Numbered from the stretch's first letter, positions 13,651 to 26,804 are shown. The stretch: 64,000 nucleotides of DNA from Notamacropus eugenii (GCF_028372415.1 NC_092875.1:56718919-56782918); one strand, 5' to 3'. The notes: a model not told the origin generated them from the letters alone. Made by a program: numbers and translations.

Positions 13651-14185
13651 GCTAATACTGAGAAAGGTCTCATGAGTTATAAATAAGACCTTTCCATATA
13701 GGAATGTAAACAATTCAACTTTGATAGGCCCTTATGATTTCTCTTTCCTGTTTACCTTTTCATGCTTCTCTTGATTCTTGCATTTGAAAGTCAAATTCAC
13801 TATTCAGCTCTGGTCTTTTTATCAAGAATGCTTGAAAGTCCTCTATTTCATTGAAGATACATTTTTTCCGCTAAAGTATTATATGCAGCTTTGCTGGTTA
13901 GGTGATTCTTGGTTTTAATCCTAGCTCCTCTGATGCCTGGAAGATCATATCCTTGGGAGTTTTTGTTTGGAGATCTCTTTCAGGAGGTGATTGGTGGATT
14001 TTTTCAATTTCTATTTTGCCCTCTGGTTCTCAAATATCAGGGAAGTTTTTCTTGATAATTTTTTGAAAGATAATGCCCAGACTTTTTTTAATCATGGCTC
14101 TCAAATGATCCAATAATTTTTTATGTTATCTCTCCTGGATCTAATTTTCAAGGTATGTGGTTTTTCCAAGGAGATATTTCATATT

Positions 14186-14795
14186 TGCCAAGCCTAGAGG
14201 CCTGTATTGGGCTACCCGAGTCTTTCTTACCTCACCTCCCGAGGTCTTCGGCTGGCCACGCCGGATGCACGTATGAGAGAAAGGACGTTCCAGAGTCAAA
14301 CAGGGGTTGAGCTTTATTACAGGGTTTCGGTTACAAGTGCAGGGGGCTCTTCCTTAGGAGGAAGAGGGGGAGATTTCCTAAGGAGGCTAAGCTTAAGGGA
14401 TTGGAAGTAGAAGTACAAGGGGGGAGAGAGGGGGAGGGGAGAGAGGAAAGAAAAGAAGCGGAGCCCTACTTTTCTCTTTGGCTCCACAAGTGCTAAGAGA
14501 GCTTTTAGGCTTCCTCAATCCTACTTAATCTTCAGCCACACAGTTTGCATCTCAATACCGTGCTGTTAGGTAACTAGGTGTGCTCCAATCCGGGACGACC
14601 TCCAGGGCAGGGAGACTCCACCCATCAGGTATCTCCGGGGGAGAGGCGGAAATACCCGAGCTAGCCGAGCTAGCTCGGTCTGACCTTCTCGAACCCCCGC
14701 TGTTCATGGAGGGCCTCGTAAGACTCTAAGATTTAGAAGTCCCACTTTTACCTGCCCGAGACTGTCCACACGGAATTGAGCTTCCAGTCCCAACA
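14186..14795 (-). mobile_element. Solo LTR of an endogenous retrovirus, 610 bp
   Basis: On the minus strand it starts TGTTGGGACTGG and ends CTTGGCA, giving TG...CA ends. A 6-bp direct repeat, CATATT, flanks it at 14180-14185 and 14796-14801. A polyadenylation signal (AATAAA on the minus strand) is at 14313-14318. It is much richer in G, C and CpG than its surroundings. Six-base target duplications are usual for class II (beta-like) elements, so that class is a tentative inference. No internal viral region is present. It sits inside HAL1 ORF1 and so is younger than that element. Confidence 0.85.
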
Positions 14796-16329
14796 CATAT
14801 TGTCTTCAGTTTTTTTAATTCTTTTGGATTTGCTTTACAATTTCTTGATTTCTCATAAAGTCATTAACTTCCATTTGCTCCATCCTAATTTTGAAGGAAC
14901 TGTTTTCTTCAGTGAGCTTTTGGACCTCCTTTACCATTTGGTTAATTATGCTTGTTAAGGCTTTTTTTCTCCTCATTGGCTTTTTGCATCTCCTTTACCA
15001 TTTGGCCTAGTCTGTTTTTAAAGGTATTATTTTCTTCAATACTTTTTGGGTCTCCTTTAGCAAGCTGCTGGCTCATTTTTCATGAGTTTCTTCCATCACT
15101 GTCATTTCTCATCCCAATTTTTCCTCTACTTCTCTTACTTGATTTTCAAAATTCTTTTTGAGCTCTTAGATAGCTTATGACCAAGTCATATTTTTCTTGA
15201 AGGTTTTGGATGTATGAGCTATGACTTTGTTGTCTTCTTTTGGTTGTATGTTATGATCTTCTTTTTCACCAACATAAGATTCTATACTCTGGGTGTTTGC
15301 ACTGCTCATCTTTCCAGCCAAATACTTGATTTTCTAACTCTTTGTCAAGGTAGGACTCTACTTTGAGTGGGGGTGGGAGTGGGTGGACTGTCCCAGGCTT
15401 CAAGGATTTTGTTTCAGTCATTCAATCCCCCACTATCATGGGCCCAAAGCCCTGGAAGAAGCAGCTGCTGCTGCCGTTGCCGCTGCCTCTGCAGCCACCA
15501 CCTCCCCTGTCCCAAAGCTGAGGTTGGACCCTAATCAGATTTTACTCTCCTCTTTCATCCAAGTCCCACAGAGTTTTCCCTCTGACCTTCTATGCTGCCT
15601 TTGGTATTTGTGGGTTGAGAAGTCTGGAAATTGCCACAACTGCCAGTGATTCAGTCCCCTAAAGCCTGCTCCTGGGGGTTTGAATCATGCTGGACTGCAC
15701 TCTGTTCCCAATGCAATATACTTTTCAAGTCAATCTGGAAGGCTATCTTTGACTGGAGATTTGTTCACTCTGTCACTTTGTGGGTTCTGTACCTCTAGAA
15801 TTTGTTTAGTCATTTTTGCAGGTATTTGGAGGGGTTAGGTGTGAGAGCTCAAGCAAGTCCCTGCTTTTTCTCTACCATCATGGCTCTGTTCACATAACCT
15901 AGTGATTTCTTTAAGAGTCAGAAACAATAGAAAAAAAAGGAGGCCCAATTTGGATCTTTAAAATAAATTTTTATTTTTATTCTGAACTCAATAAAAGCCT
16001 TATAGAATGGACATTTACATATCTCTGAAAAAATAGGAAAAGGAGATGGTATGTGAAACTCTGAGTCTCTGTAATAGAAAGATTATTGTTTAAAGCATAG
16101 CTTTAGCTTTCAAAGCTATCTTGCTTGTGTGACTTTATTTTTGATGAGAAAGAACAATTAAAATATGATTTTAAAATGTGTATGTCTAAATCTTTCGTGA
16201 GGTTTGGAATGAGGAGACATTACAGGCTTCCCCAGATACTTTTTACTACTATCTGACATCATTCAGGAACTACTAATGACATCAATAAGACAAGAAAAAA
16301 AATTAAAGGGAGAAATACTGACAGAAAGA

Positions 16330-18440
16330 AGAAAAATTATCACAGTATAGAAATGATTGTTTCCTTTGAAAATCCCAGAGAATTAGCCAAAACAAAATAA
16401 CTGAGACAGTAGTTTGAACAAATAAGTCAAGATATAAAGTAAATTAACAAAAATTAATAGAACATCTATATATCAATAATAAAATCTGAAGAAAATTATA
16501 GAAAGGGAAATCCTACTCAAAATCATCCCAAGATCAATAAAATATGCAGAAATAACTATAACAAATCCCTCTTAGGACATGACAAAACAGTCTTTAAATG
16601 TAAACGCTGACTTCAATGATTGGAAGAATATTGATTGCTTATAGCATTATAAAATATAATATTACTTTAATTTACATATTTAGTGCTACAGTAATAAAGA
16701 TACTAAGATTGGACTTTATACTGTTAGATTTATGTCATTTTCAGTCATGTCTGACTGGTGTTTTTTGGGGGGAGGGCAGAAATACAGGAGAAGTTTGTCA
16801 TTTACTTCTACAGCTCATTTTGCAGATGAGGAAACTGAGACAAAACAGTTAAGTGGCTTGCCCAGGGTCACATAGCTAGTGAGTGTCTGAGGTTAAATTT
16901 TAACTCAAGAAGAGGAGTATCCTGATTCCAGGCCCAACACTCTATTCATTGAACCACCTAGATTTATAGAGTTATATAAAACAACAAAATTCTTTTGGAT
17001 GAACAAAAGGACTATAATCTCAAAGGAAATGATGGGAACATCACTATATTATTAAGCAATAATCATCAAAATTATTTTCTACTTTTCACATTAAACACAC
17101 AAAAGTAGAACAGTATTACAATCTAGATAAGGAGGAATCCAAAACAATCACATTAAATAACACAGTGTTTAATAAATTAGAAAACAAAGTGAGCTTGAGG
17201 AAGAATTCTGTCTCACAAAGAGCTTGAAGAAAGACGTTAAAAAACAGTTTTGTAAAAACTCGGCGAATATCTTCCATTATACACAACGTTAAGCTTAAAA
17301 TACATTTTCAACCTGATTGTAAAAGGTTATATCACTTTTTAAAACAACGAAAGGAGTAGAAATTAGAAGACAACATAAGACTCAAAGTGGTGACTATAGA
17401 GAGAATTCTTAACTGAATAGTGGATAGGGGGGATCATAAGAATATAAAAGAAATAATTTTGATTATATGAAATTGAGAAGACTGAAAGAACAAAAGCAAG
17501 GCAATGAGGATATGAAAGAAAAATTCAATTGGGGGAAAATTTTTAAATAAACACATTTGATAGAGTTTTGATATCCAATATGTATATAGGAAATTCATTG
17601 AAATGTGGAAAAACAAGGAGTTATCAATTGTAATTCTCAATGCAAATTAATTAGACATAAGAAAACTCCTACAAATTACTACAAGCACAGACTAAAATAA
17701 CCCCAATATTTCACCTCACACTTAACAAAGTGACAAAAGATGCTAATGATAAAAGATGCTGATGATCAGTGGGAGCAATGAGAAGTCAGGGTTGCTAATA
17801 TCCTCTTGGTGGAGCTATGAATGGGTACAACCAATTGATAAAACAATTTCAGATTACAATAAAAAGTGACCAAAATGTCCATGGCCTATAAATAAGAAAA
17901 CTTGCTGATACAAATGTATCCCAAGAAAATAAAACAGAAATAATGATCCTATAAATTACAAAATATTCATAGCACTTTTCATAATAGCAAAGAACATGAA
18001 ACAATGCAGGTTTTCTTTGAGTTGAGAAGAAATAGCTAAACAAGATGTGGTAAAATAAATAATGAAATATTACTGTACCATGAGAAAAGATAAATATGAA
18101 GAATTCAGAAAATCATTAATAGCTTATGTGAATTAATGCACTTTGACATAAGTCAAAGTAGGAAAACAATACAGTATGCACGAGTGCAGTTCTGTAAATG
18201 GAACAAAAAGGAAACTGAAACTGAACTCTGAGCAGCAGAAAGCATCAAAAGATCATTCTGAAAAATATAAGATAAATCGACGCCCTCTCCAGCTACATAT
18301 TAAATGTAATATAATCATGAAACTAGGATAGGCAAATATGAAGAATACAAGGAAATATAGAAAAGCCTTTATGAAATAATGCAAAATGAAAGAAATAGAA
18401 CTAGACAGATGGTGTACAAACTACTTATTACCACATATGA
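16330..18440 (+). mobile_element. Marsupial L1, decayed 3' part of ORF2 (copy B)
   Basis: Counterpart of 2380-4450. The two are colinear apart from the MAR1 SINE inserted in this copy. The frame is heavily broken. Confidence 0.6.
16734..16958 (-). mobile_element. MAR1-type SINE with target-site duplication
   Basis: Reversed SINE landmarks are 'gatgaggaaactgagac', 'gcccagggtcacatagctag' and 'ccaggcccaacactctattc'. A 9-bp repeat, TAGATTTAT, flanks it at 16725-16733 and 16959-16967. Copy A, near 2746-2760, has the uninterrupted site. Confidence 0.85.
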
Positions 18441-19489
18441 ATAAAAATAACTGAGAAGGACTGGGCAAGAGAGCATAATAATGTAAAGGTAACTTGATCA
18501 GATATACTATTATAGGTCATTAATTTAATGAGGTTTCCAGTTAATTGCTGAGATTGTAGGTCACCAACTTTTGTTTGGAGGTCGATGAGGAGCACTTCTC
18601 CGTTAAAGAGTGTGCCTACTAGGACCTAATTGAGATGATACAAGAATTCTTCATTAATGTTTAACTGAAGTGACCACCGACCTGCCTGGTTGACTGGTTG
18701 ACTGGTACTCAAAGCAACAAACTGTTGTCATAACTGTTGTCACTTCTTTGCAGCGAAGAATTAAAAGCACATTATTTTCTCTTTTCTTTTTCCTTTTGCC
18801 CACTTTATCTTTCCCTTGTTCAGAAATTGAACTGGTATGCATCAGAGCAGACTTGGGTCTTGCATAAATTAAATTTGGGCCTGAGCACAGCCTTGTCTCC
18901 AATGCCCTTTGAAACTGGAAATGGCAATTAGTAATTACATGCTGTAATCCACAAATTTCTCAGCACAGAACAGAAAATTGAGTTCTTGAGATTAGTCTGA
19001 CCCAACCCAAGAAATGGAAGCAACCAGGGCTTTGATAGAGTTCCTGAAGAAGCATATGGTAAAAGCACATATGTGCTTGTCAAAATCACTGGAGAAGATA
19101 GTTTATGAACAGTGCCTGTGAATTACAACCTTTATCACAGAAGACAAGGGAGTTTGGGTTCCTAGGAAACATGGTCCCAGATTGTCACAAAGAGGACAGA
19201 TTTGCTAGGCTAAGGTTAACTCAAAGATAAGTCTGAATTTGAGAGTTTCCAAGTTCAAGGGGGAAAAAAGGATTGCCTACATAGTTATTGAATACCAACC
19301 AGTTTGGGAAATAGAAAAGAGCCCAAATGGCCACAGTAGCTGAAGGACTAAAGTCACATGGGGAGAGAGGATTTAAGATTTGCATCTTGCCACCACTACC
19401 TTCTCTATTACAGTGAGCTACTCAGACTATACAGGACTAATGGAAAGAGTATTGCTTGATTGGGCACTCCCAAAGTATGGAGGGAAATA
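18440..19489. other. Gene-free DNA shared with copy A
   Basis: Counterpart of 4450-5560. No recognisable gene or repeat family. The 64- and 82-codon frames here are on opposite strands of the same stretch and resemble nothing. Confidence 0.4.
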
Positions 19490-19907
19490 TAGTTAGTCAT
19501 TCACAACATGATGATTATGGAAGTCTTTAGAAAAATCTACACATTTATAGCCTATATTGAATTGCTTCCCTTCTCAGTGTGCATGAGTGAGGAGGAAGGA
19601 AGGGAGAGAAGTTGGAATTCAAAGTTTAAGGAATGAATGTTGAGAATTGTTCTTGCATGGAAATGGGAAATAAGAAATACAGGTAATGGGGTATAGAAAT
19701 CTATCTTGCCCAAAAAGAAAAGAGAGAAGATGGGGATAAGGGAAGGGAAGGGTGTGATAGATGGGAGGGCAGATTGGGGAAAGGGGCACTCAGAATACAC
19801 GGTGTTTCAGCATGGGGGAAGGGAGAGATGGGATGATAATTTAGAACTCAAAATCTTGTGGAAATGAATACTGAAAACTAAAAATAAATAAATTAATTTT
19901 TAAAAAA
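19490..19907 (+). mobile_element. HAL1/L1 3' UTR fragment (copy B only)
   Basis: 'cctatattgaattgcttccc', then a purine-rich run, 'tagaaatctatcttgccc', and a terminal 'actaaaaataaataaat' A-rich end. The same order is found at 25500-25910. It lies inside a MIR remnant whose distal end continues at 19910 and matches copy A at about 6500. Confidence 0.7.
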
Positions 19908-20239
19908 CCAAGTACTCTGTCCACTACACTGCACTCCTCCCAATGAGGACTTGTAATGACTAAGAAGCTATTGATACTTTATGCATTGAAATGAATTGAT
20001 TTAGACATTTACCAAATTATCAAGCAAGTTTGGCTCATTGAGTTGAAGTTCAATATTGAGCCTTAATTAAACATTTATCTATTTTTTAAAAAAGATTTTG
20101 ACCAGCTATAATACTGAATCAAATCTAAGTAGATGAAATTTAATAGGAATATATGTCTCTTAGTCTGAGGTTGTAAACAAATTAATTTTTTAAGTACAAT
20201 GTGGGGAAGGCAAAGTAACAAAGACAACATATATGGAAC

Positions 20240-23200
20240 CAATTAAAAGATGTCGAGATTTTGGTCCTGCAGAAAAGAAGACTTTAGTTAGACATGACAG
20301 CTGCCTTTATTGGGTTGAAATTATTTCATGTGGAAAAGTAACTAGACTTTTTCTGCTTGGCCCCAGAAGACAGAATGAGGATAAAATGAAGCAAATCCAC
20401 AAGGGCGCTGATTTTTTCTCAGCAGAATCAAAAATGTCCTTGCAATTGAAACACTGCAACAATAGAATGTGTTGCCCTGAGAGGCAGTGGATTTTGTACT
20501 GGGGACATAGTAGATCATTCAGATTGTCCAGAAGAACCTCTGAGGTCCGTTCTTGCTCAAGATATTCAGAGTTTTGTAATGTCCCAGGTAATGTTGGACA
20601 GCTCTCATTGTTAGAAAATTTTCTGCCATCAATTCCTGCCCCGTAGGGGATTGAACTGCTCAGGAATTGGAAATCAATTATATTATTTTTCTCTTGAAGG
20701 GTTTGGGGAACAAACCTCTTGGGCACTAGAAGTTTCAAATATTCTTCCTGTTTCTCCCCAAGTCCAGATACCAGCTACCTCGGTCCAGGAGGGAGTCTGC
20801 TTGTGCCTCCCAGAGTTATCAGTCCAACTGCCTGAAACTCTCTACTTTTTCTGGGATTCAGAGTTTCTGTCTTCCTTGTCCTCATTTCCAACAGTCAGCC
20901 AAACCTGTTCCCTTTGTGATGTTAAGTAAGTGATTGAAAGTGGGAAGTACTGGGAAGACAGAGGAAGAAAGGAGGTAGGAAGTGAGGGGAAAGAGAAGAA
21001 GTCTATTGTTCAGAAACTCAAAGAGTCTCAAAAATCCAGCATAGCTCAAATCAGAGCCTCATGCAGGCAATAAAACAAGAAAACTTGATCCACTCCAGGG
21101 TTTACTTGAAAACTCAGAGTTCACACTAGGACCAAGTTTGGAGAGTAGAATAAGCCTTATACTCTGAGTCATGTTCAAGTTTCATTTTTGCCATTAACTA
21201 GAAATAGGATATTGGTCTAATTGTTTTTTTCCTTGATCGCTGAAACACAAAATAAAGATCAAAAATTCCCTATTGACTTCATGATGTTTTAGAATCAAAT
21301 GAAATCATCTCTGTGGAATGCTTTTGTGACCTTAAGTCATTTCAGAAAGATAAATTCATATTTTTGTCATAATAGAAAAGTTATGAATCCATTGTATCCT
21401 AATCCATCTCAGCCAAGTATAATCCAAACGCCAGGGACAATCTTTAGTCAGAAATAAGTCTCAGATGCACCAATGGGAAGCTTAATGGAGAGAGGGGTTA
21501 TATTGCTCCTCCCAGACACAGGGTACTGGGCTATAGTGAGGCCATTTTCATACAAATCTTATATGTCTCCTATATTCCTAGAATATACAGAGCTATGAAA
21601 GGTACTGTAGGCTGAGCTTATCACTCAGGGAAGAATTCACAGGATCAGACAGAGTAGGTGAAGGCAGGGGAGGTGATGGAAAGACTGCCTACCCTAATAG
21701 CAGCTGATGATCTTTTCCCATGATCTGAAGGTAGCCAAGAACATAGGGAGTTTTCAGAGGAGGGGCCTGACTGCATAGTGAGATGTCAGAAAGAAATATA
21801 TGATAGGGACACTGGCATAGACTCTGTACTAGAGTCGATCAATGTACACAGATAGAAGGTTGTCCTTTTATAGACATTATTACATAATATATGAGCCATC
21901 ACTGCAATGTCTATGCACATTCCTCAGAATTTCTTATATTCATCAGGGACAGTTTTCCCTTTGACTCACATATCACTTCCTACTGTTTTCTACCTACTGT
22001 CCTAATATAACTTTTATTGATTTTGTCATTTTTTATCTACCTGGTCGCATTTTTCTTTTTTCCATCTTTTTTTCTGTTTCTGTGATAGGTTAGACCAAAT
22101 AATCTGCAATTCTGTTTCCATTATTTCTGATTGCATTGTATTTATTTCTTATCCTCTCCTATTTGTCCTTCCTTTCTGCCTTCTGTTTCTGTTCTCATTC
22201 CTCTGCATGCTCAGACTTTTACTTAAGATGCTTAGAATACAGATACAAAAATTAACATATCAAAAGTAAGCAGTATTCCTTGACTTCTACTATGAGTAAG
22301 ATCCAGCAAGTGTTTGGTATCAAGTTGTTTGGTGGTACACAATGCAATCACTACTGAATTTATCTGCCTTCAAGGATGTGGGGAAGGCTGGAGTGGGGAG
22401 AGAGACAGAGAAAGAGGAGCCCAAATAAAAGTTAGAAGGATTTTAAGAAACAGGTAAGATTGAATATGTGAAACCATGATGAGGGAGATGGGAGCAACTG
22501 CTTTCAAGTATTTGAAGGACTGTCATGAGATAGATTAGGTGTATTTTGACTGACCTCAGATAGCAAGACTGGGGATAATACAAGAAAATTGAAAAAAAAT
22601 AATGTTACACTTGAAGGAAGGAAAAACTTCCTAATAATTACAGCATTAGGACTCCACAAGAAGCACGGTCAACCAATACACCATACCTTGGAGAAATTTC
22701 ATGAGGGTTCCAGAAAGGGGAGAAAAGGACTACAAGGAAAAGTACTTCCACAAGCTGTGCTACCCCTTTGTCATGTGCCTTCTCTAAATTTGATCCCTCT
22801 TTCCCTGCATGATCTCTGTCCTTGTGTGAGAGTATATCATTGCCTTTCTTTCCTGTGGAGAGATGAGTTATTTTATATAAACTGTTCACACCAAACAACC
22901 TTAATAAAGGCTTCTTTCTAGTAATCAATTGTCTGTCTAACTAACTGATAACTCAAAAAATCAGTGGAGGAAGCACATTGGTGGAGTTGATAAATATTTA
23001 AGTTTATAAGTGTTATGAGTATTATAGAACCATTCCCAAATGCTTCATGGCTACCCCTCCAATAAATTTATTTTAAGTCTACAATAGATATGTTCTCTGA
23101 ATGGTAGTTATCTTTAGATATTTGAAGGGCTAGCAAGAGGAATTAGACCTGTTTTCCTTACCCTAGAAAGGACAAGGCAAAAAGACAAATTTGGACTTGA

Positions 23201-23665
23201 TCTCAGTAAGCAAACAATACAATAAACAAAGTTCTTAACAGAGATTTCTAAGTGCGAAATAGGTTCTAACAGGAGGTGGTGGGTTCCTGCTCATGGGAAG
23301 TCTTCAAGAAACACCTGGATAATGACTTCTTCTCTGTAAAATGACCTTTCAACACCACCTCTGTTGTGTTTCTGACTCTGTGGATTTCCAAGTCATCACT
23401 CACTGCTCAGGATCTCCTCACCCTCAAACATTATTCCCCCATCCCACCATCCTTTTTCCATTGGTGAGTTCCTTCAGAGAATTCCCCATTTGGGGAAAGA
23501 GCTCAGGTTTGTCACTCTTTATTTTCCTCCTCTCTCTGCCACTGAGCATCCCCACTCTGCCACCATGACCTTGTACTGGCATCTTTTCCCTCCATGTCTC
23601 ACCTCTCTTATTTCTTCAATTTTTTTCCCTAGCACTTAGCCCAGCGTCTGTCACGTAGTAAATGT
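20240..23665. other. Copy B counterparts of the A-copy CR1/L3 and L2 fragments
   Basis: Holds the three CR1/L3 pieces and the L2 tail matched to 7040, 9230, 10200 and 10620 in copy A. No host gene is visible. The 92- and 110-codon frames fall within these repeats. Confidence 0.5.
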
Positions 23666-23689
23666 TTTTGTTGGGGTTATTTTTATTCT

Positions 23690-23935
23690 TAAAACAATAT
23701 TGTTATTATTGTATACAACATTCTCTTGGTTCTGCTCATTTCATTACTGCATGCAACTCTATCCCTGCTTTTCTAATAAGTCCACCATTTCTTATAGTTC
23801 AGTAGTATTCTATCACAATCATATACCACAATTTGTTCAGCCACTTCCCAATTGGCAGGGATTCCCACAATTTCCAGTTTATTACCACTACAAAGAGATT
23901 TTAGAAAAGTATCAGGATATAGAATAAATCCCCAT
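23690..23935 (-). mobile_element. L1 ORF2 3' fragment, reversed
   Basis: The plus strand reads 'ataccacaatttgttcagcc' then 'acttcccaattggcaggga', the reverse complement of the L1 ORF2 end. It is absent from copy A. Confidence 0.7.
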
Positions 23936-24429
23936 AAATCATGGGAGTACATTTGCCAAAACAAAAGCAAGAACTATATGAACAAAATTATTGGAAAAAT
24001 GTTTTATATAAATAAAGTCAGATACAAATGTTTAATAAATGTCTGTTGCCTGCCTAATCATGTAGAAAGAACTCCTTATGCATTTTTCATAGGCACAGCA
24101 AAATTGCCATGGAAGGAGAATTCTCATTTTGGTATAGGTTGGACTAGGTACCTTCAAATTAGAGGTTTGGTGCTTCTGGAATTTTCATAGATATTAATCT
24201 TCTGGAAATTCTGTCTCTGCTTCAGATTGTTCCTGATTTTTCTGGTTAATATAATGAACATACAAGGTGGCTTGGCCTTGTTTGAGGTTGTTCATTTTAC
24301 CCTAAAATCTTAGGTGAAGACCTGACTCTCTTCTTTCTAGAAATACCTTTCCTAGACTGAATTTTAACTTGAGTCAGCCTTCTATCTACAATATTGTTAT
24401 CTTGGGCCACATATTTTTTTCTTTTTCAA

Positions 24430-24780
24430 GCTCACATACGTCTTGGAAAGGAATGTAAATGGAAAGGATCAGCTGATATGAACATTAGAATATAGAATAT
24501 CAGAGTTTTAAGGGGTTATAGAAGACCTGTCAGAACTGAAAGGTATCATTGCCTGGAATTCCCAGATCCCATTCAAGGCTGATGGAGCAGAGTCTCCTCA
24601 GCTATCTTAGGGAAGCCTTAAAATTAGCAACATAGGCTCACCAGATGCTGGAAGGTTGATCCCATCCACTGCTGACTATGTGTAGCTATAGCATATAAGA
24701 CAAGGAAAAGCACACAAATCCCTGTACTTTCCCTTCAGACAAGACTGTAATTCTTTTAAAAATGATCTGAGGGAGGTCAA
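24430..24780. other. Unassigned DNA, start of the segment missing from copy A
   Basis: A possible MIR remnant near 24490. Otherwise nothing recognised. Confidence 0.35.
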
Positions 24781-25910
24781 AGGAGCTAAGAAAAAACCAA
24801 GAATCACCTGCCCAGTGGGGGAAAATGGTCATTCAATGAAATAGAGGACTTTCAAGCATTCTTGTTGAAACAACCAGAGCTGAATAGAAAATTTGACTTT
24901 CAAACAAAAGAATCCAGAGAAGTATGAAAAAGTAAACAGGAAAGAGAAAACATAAGGGACTTACTAAAGCTGAACTGTTTACATCCTTACATGGAAATAT
25001 TTTCAGATTTTTCTCAGTATTAGGGTAGTTGGAGGGATTATATACATACAGAGAGACAGAGAGAGAGAGAAAGAGAGAGAGAGCACAGGGTGAGTTGAAT
25101 AAGTAGGAATTATAACTGAAAAATAAAATTAAGGGGTGGGAGAGTAATATATTGGGGGGAGAAAGGTAGAAATAAAATGGGACAAATTATCTCACATAAA
25201 AGAGACAAGAAAAGATTTTTCAATGGGGAAGAAGAGGGCAGAGGTAAGAGGGAAAGAATGAACCTTACTCTCATCACATTTGGCTTAAGGAGGGAATAAC
25301 ATGCACACTCAATTTGGTATAAAAATCTATCTTGCACCATAGGAAAATAGGGAGAAGGGGATAAGCAGGATAAGGTAGGATAATAGAAGGGAGGGCAAAT
25401 GGGAGGAGGGAGTAATTAGAAGCATACACTCATGAGTAGGAATAAGGTCAAAGAGAGAATGGAATAAATGGGGGTGGCAGGATTTGATGGAGGGAAATAG
25501 TCTTTCACAGTATGACTGTTATGGAAGTGTTTTGCATAACTACATATATACAACCTATATTGAATTGATTCCCTTCTCATTGAGGATGAGTGGGGAAGGA
25601 GGGAGAGAGTGTAGTTGGAACTCAAAGTTTTAAAAACAAGTGTTAAAAATTGTTTTTATGTGTACCTGGGAAATAAGATACACAGGCAATGGAGTATAGA
25701 AATCTATCTTGCCCTACAAAAAAAATAGAGGGAATGGAGGAAAGAGAAAGGAGGGGTGTGATAGAAGGGAGGGTGGATTAGGAGAAGTGGTAATCAGAAT
25801 GCAACCTCTCTTGGGCTGGGAAGAGGGGAGAGATGGGAAGAAAATTTGGAACCCAGAATGTTGTGGAAGTATCTGTTGAAGACTAAAAATAAATTAGTTT
25901 TTAAAAAATA
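24780..25910 (+). mobile_element. HAL1 3' part: end of ORF1 and 3' UTR
   Basis: Shares 'gaatcacctgcc', 'tagaggactttcaagcattc', 'tttgactttcaaac' and 'ctcagtattagggtagttgg' with the minus-strand HAL1 at 13640-13900. It goes straight from ORF1 to the 3' UTR. A (GA)n run lies at about 25050-25085. It ends in 'actaaaaataaattag' at about 25900. Confidence 0.75.
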
Positions 25911-26039
25911 AAAATCATTTGAAACTTTCTAGTACACAGTAAACTCATTATGAGTCAACAGTAATATTGCAAGCAAAATAGTTTAAAGAAAATTTAGCCT
26001 TCATTAAAGAAATCCTAGTATCCAATAAGAAGGAGATGA

Positions 26040-26270
26040 TTATCCCTTTGTCCTTGACCATAGTCAGTACTTATCGGATATCTGTGTTTAGTTGTGGGTA
26101 TCACAATTTATTTAGGATGGATATTGGTAATCTGGAGAGTATGTAAGGGACAATAACTACAATAGAGAAGGGCCAGTGAAAATCAGCTGAAGGAATTAGA
26201 ATTTCATGGCTTAAAGGAAAAAAACATGTAATATGGGCTTATTATCTTCCTATATTTAGAGGAATATTAT
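26040..26270 (+). mobile_element. CR1/L3 LINE ORF2 3' fragment
   Basis: 'ggtaatctggagagtatgta', 'tcagctgaaggaattagaat' and 'tatttagaggaatattatgg' follow the C-terminal coding end of CR1/L3-clade LINEs. A short MIR-like piece lies at 26585-26730. Confidence 0.55.
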
Positions 26271-26804
26271 GGTAAGGAAAGGCTAGATGCCCACCTACCA
26301 GGTATGTCTTTGTTCTAGGAATTTTTGTGGGATAAAGTTTTGTTCTACGTGTCCTAATAGATTCCCCTCATTTCTACCTGGATTTATGATATCAGTTGAG
26401 GATTAGATTAGCCCAAACTCTTCAGTCATACCAGATCCCTGTCCTCTCTCTCTGCTGTTGGTCATAAGAGAGGACCTACCATGGCGATAGCATCTCCTTC
26501 TTTATTTTAGTGCTCAAAAGTCACTGATTCTTAGAGAAAATTTAAGACGATGTTCATAAAAGGTTCATTTCTAAATGTGATTGCTTGTGTTTCAAAGACG
26601 GTCTGAACTGGAAGAAATCATAGAGGTCATTAGATCAAAGTCCTTCTCTTGCATTGAGGTTGAATGTCAAAATATGAACTTATCCAAGACCACAAAGATA
26701 ATCGGTGGCAGAGACTGGGACAGAATCAAGAAATTCTACTTCAGAGCCTGGTGTCTTTTCCATTTCTTTTCCATATACAAGGATAACTATATATTCATGT
26801 CCTG

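Larger units (their letters stand above)
13010..15897 (-). mobile_element. HAL1 (half-L1) element, 5' UTR, ORF1 and most of 3' UTR, split by an LTR
   Basis: Read on the minus strand: a 5' UTR from about 15897, an ORF1 start at 15309 (MSSANTQSIESY), then a coiled-coil region ('MVKEVQKLTEENSSFKIRME' near 14900). After the inserted LTR comes an ORF1 C-terminal part ('SPPERDLQTKTPKDMIF', about 13960), then directly an L1-type 3' UTR with no ORF2 between. ORF1 joined straight to a 3' UTR is the HAL1 layout, a non-autonomous L1 relative known in mammals. ORF1 has several stops and the element is dead. Its last bases at 13010 are uncertain. Confidence 0.75.
15930..24400 (+). repeat. Segmental duplication, copy B
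   Basis: Colinear with 1960-11150 in copy A (anchors under that entry). It starts just after the 5' end of the minus-strand HAL1. It differs from A by carrying a MAR1 SINE (16734-16958), a HAL1 3' end (19490-19907) and an L1 piece (23690-23935), and by lacking the L1 pieces at 5905 and 6680. The match to A fades at 24390-24430 and resumes at 39060 (copy C). Confidence 0.8.

Noticed and set aside
20233-20738. Frames of 137 (+) and 143 (-) codons on opposite strands
   Set aside because: They overlie a decayed CR1/L3 fragment whose partner in copy A (7040-7370) has no matching frame.
22589-22928. Opposing frames of 110 and 96 codons
   Set aside because: They lie in the CR1/L3 fragment of copy B; the copy A counterpart is full of stops.
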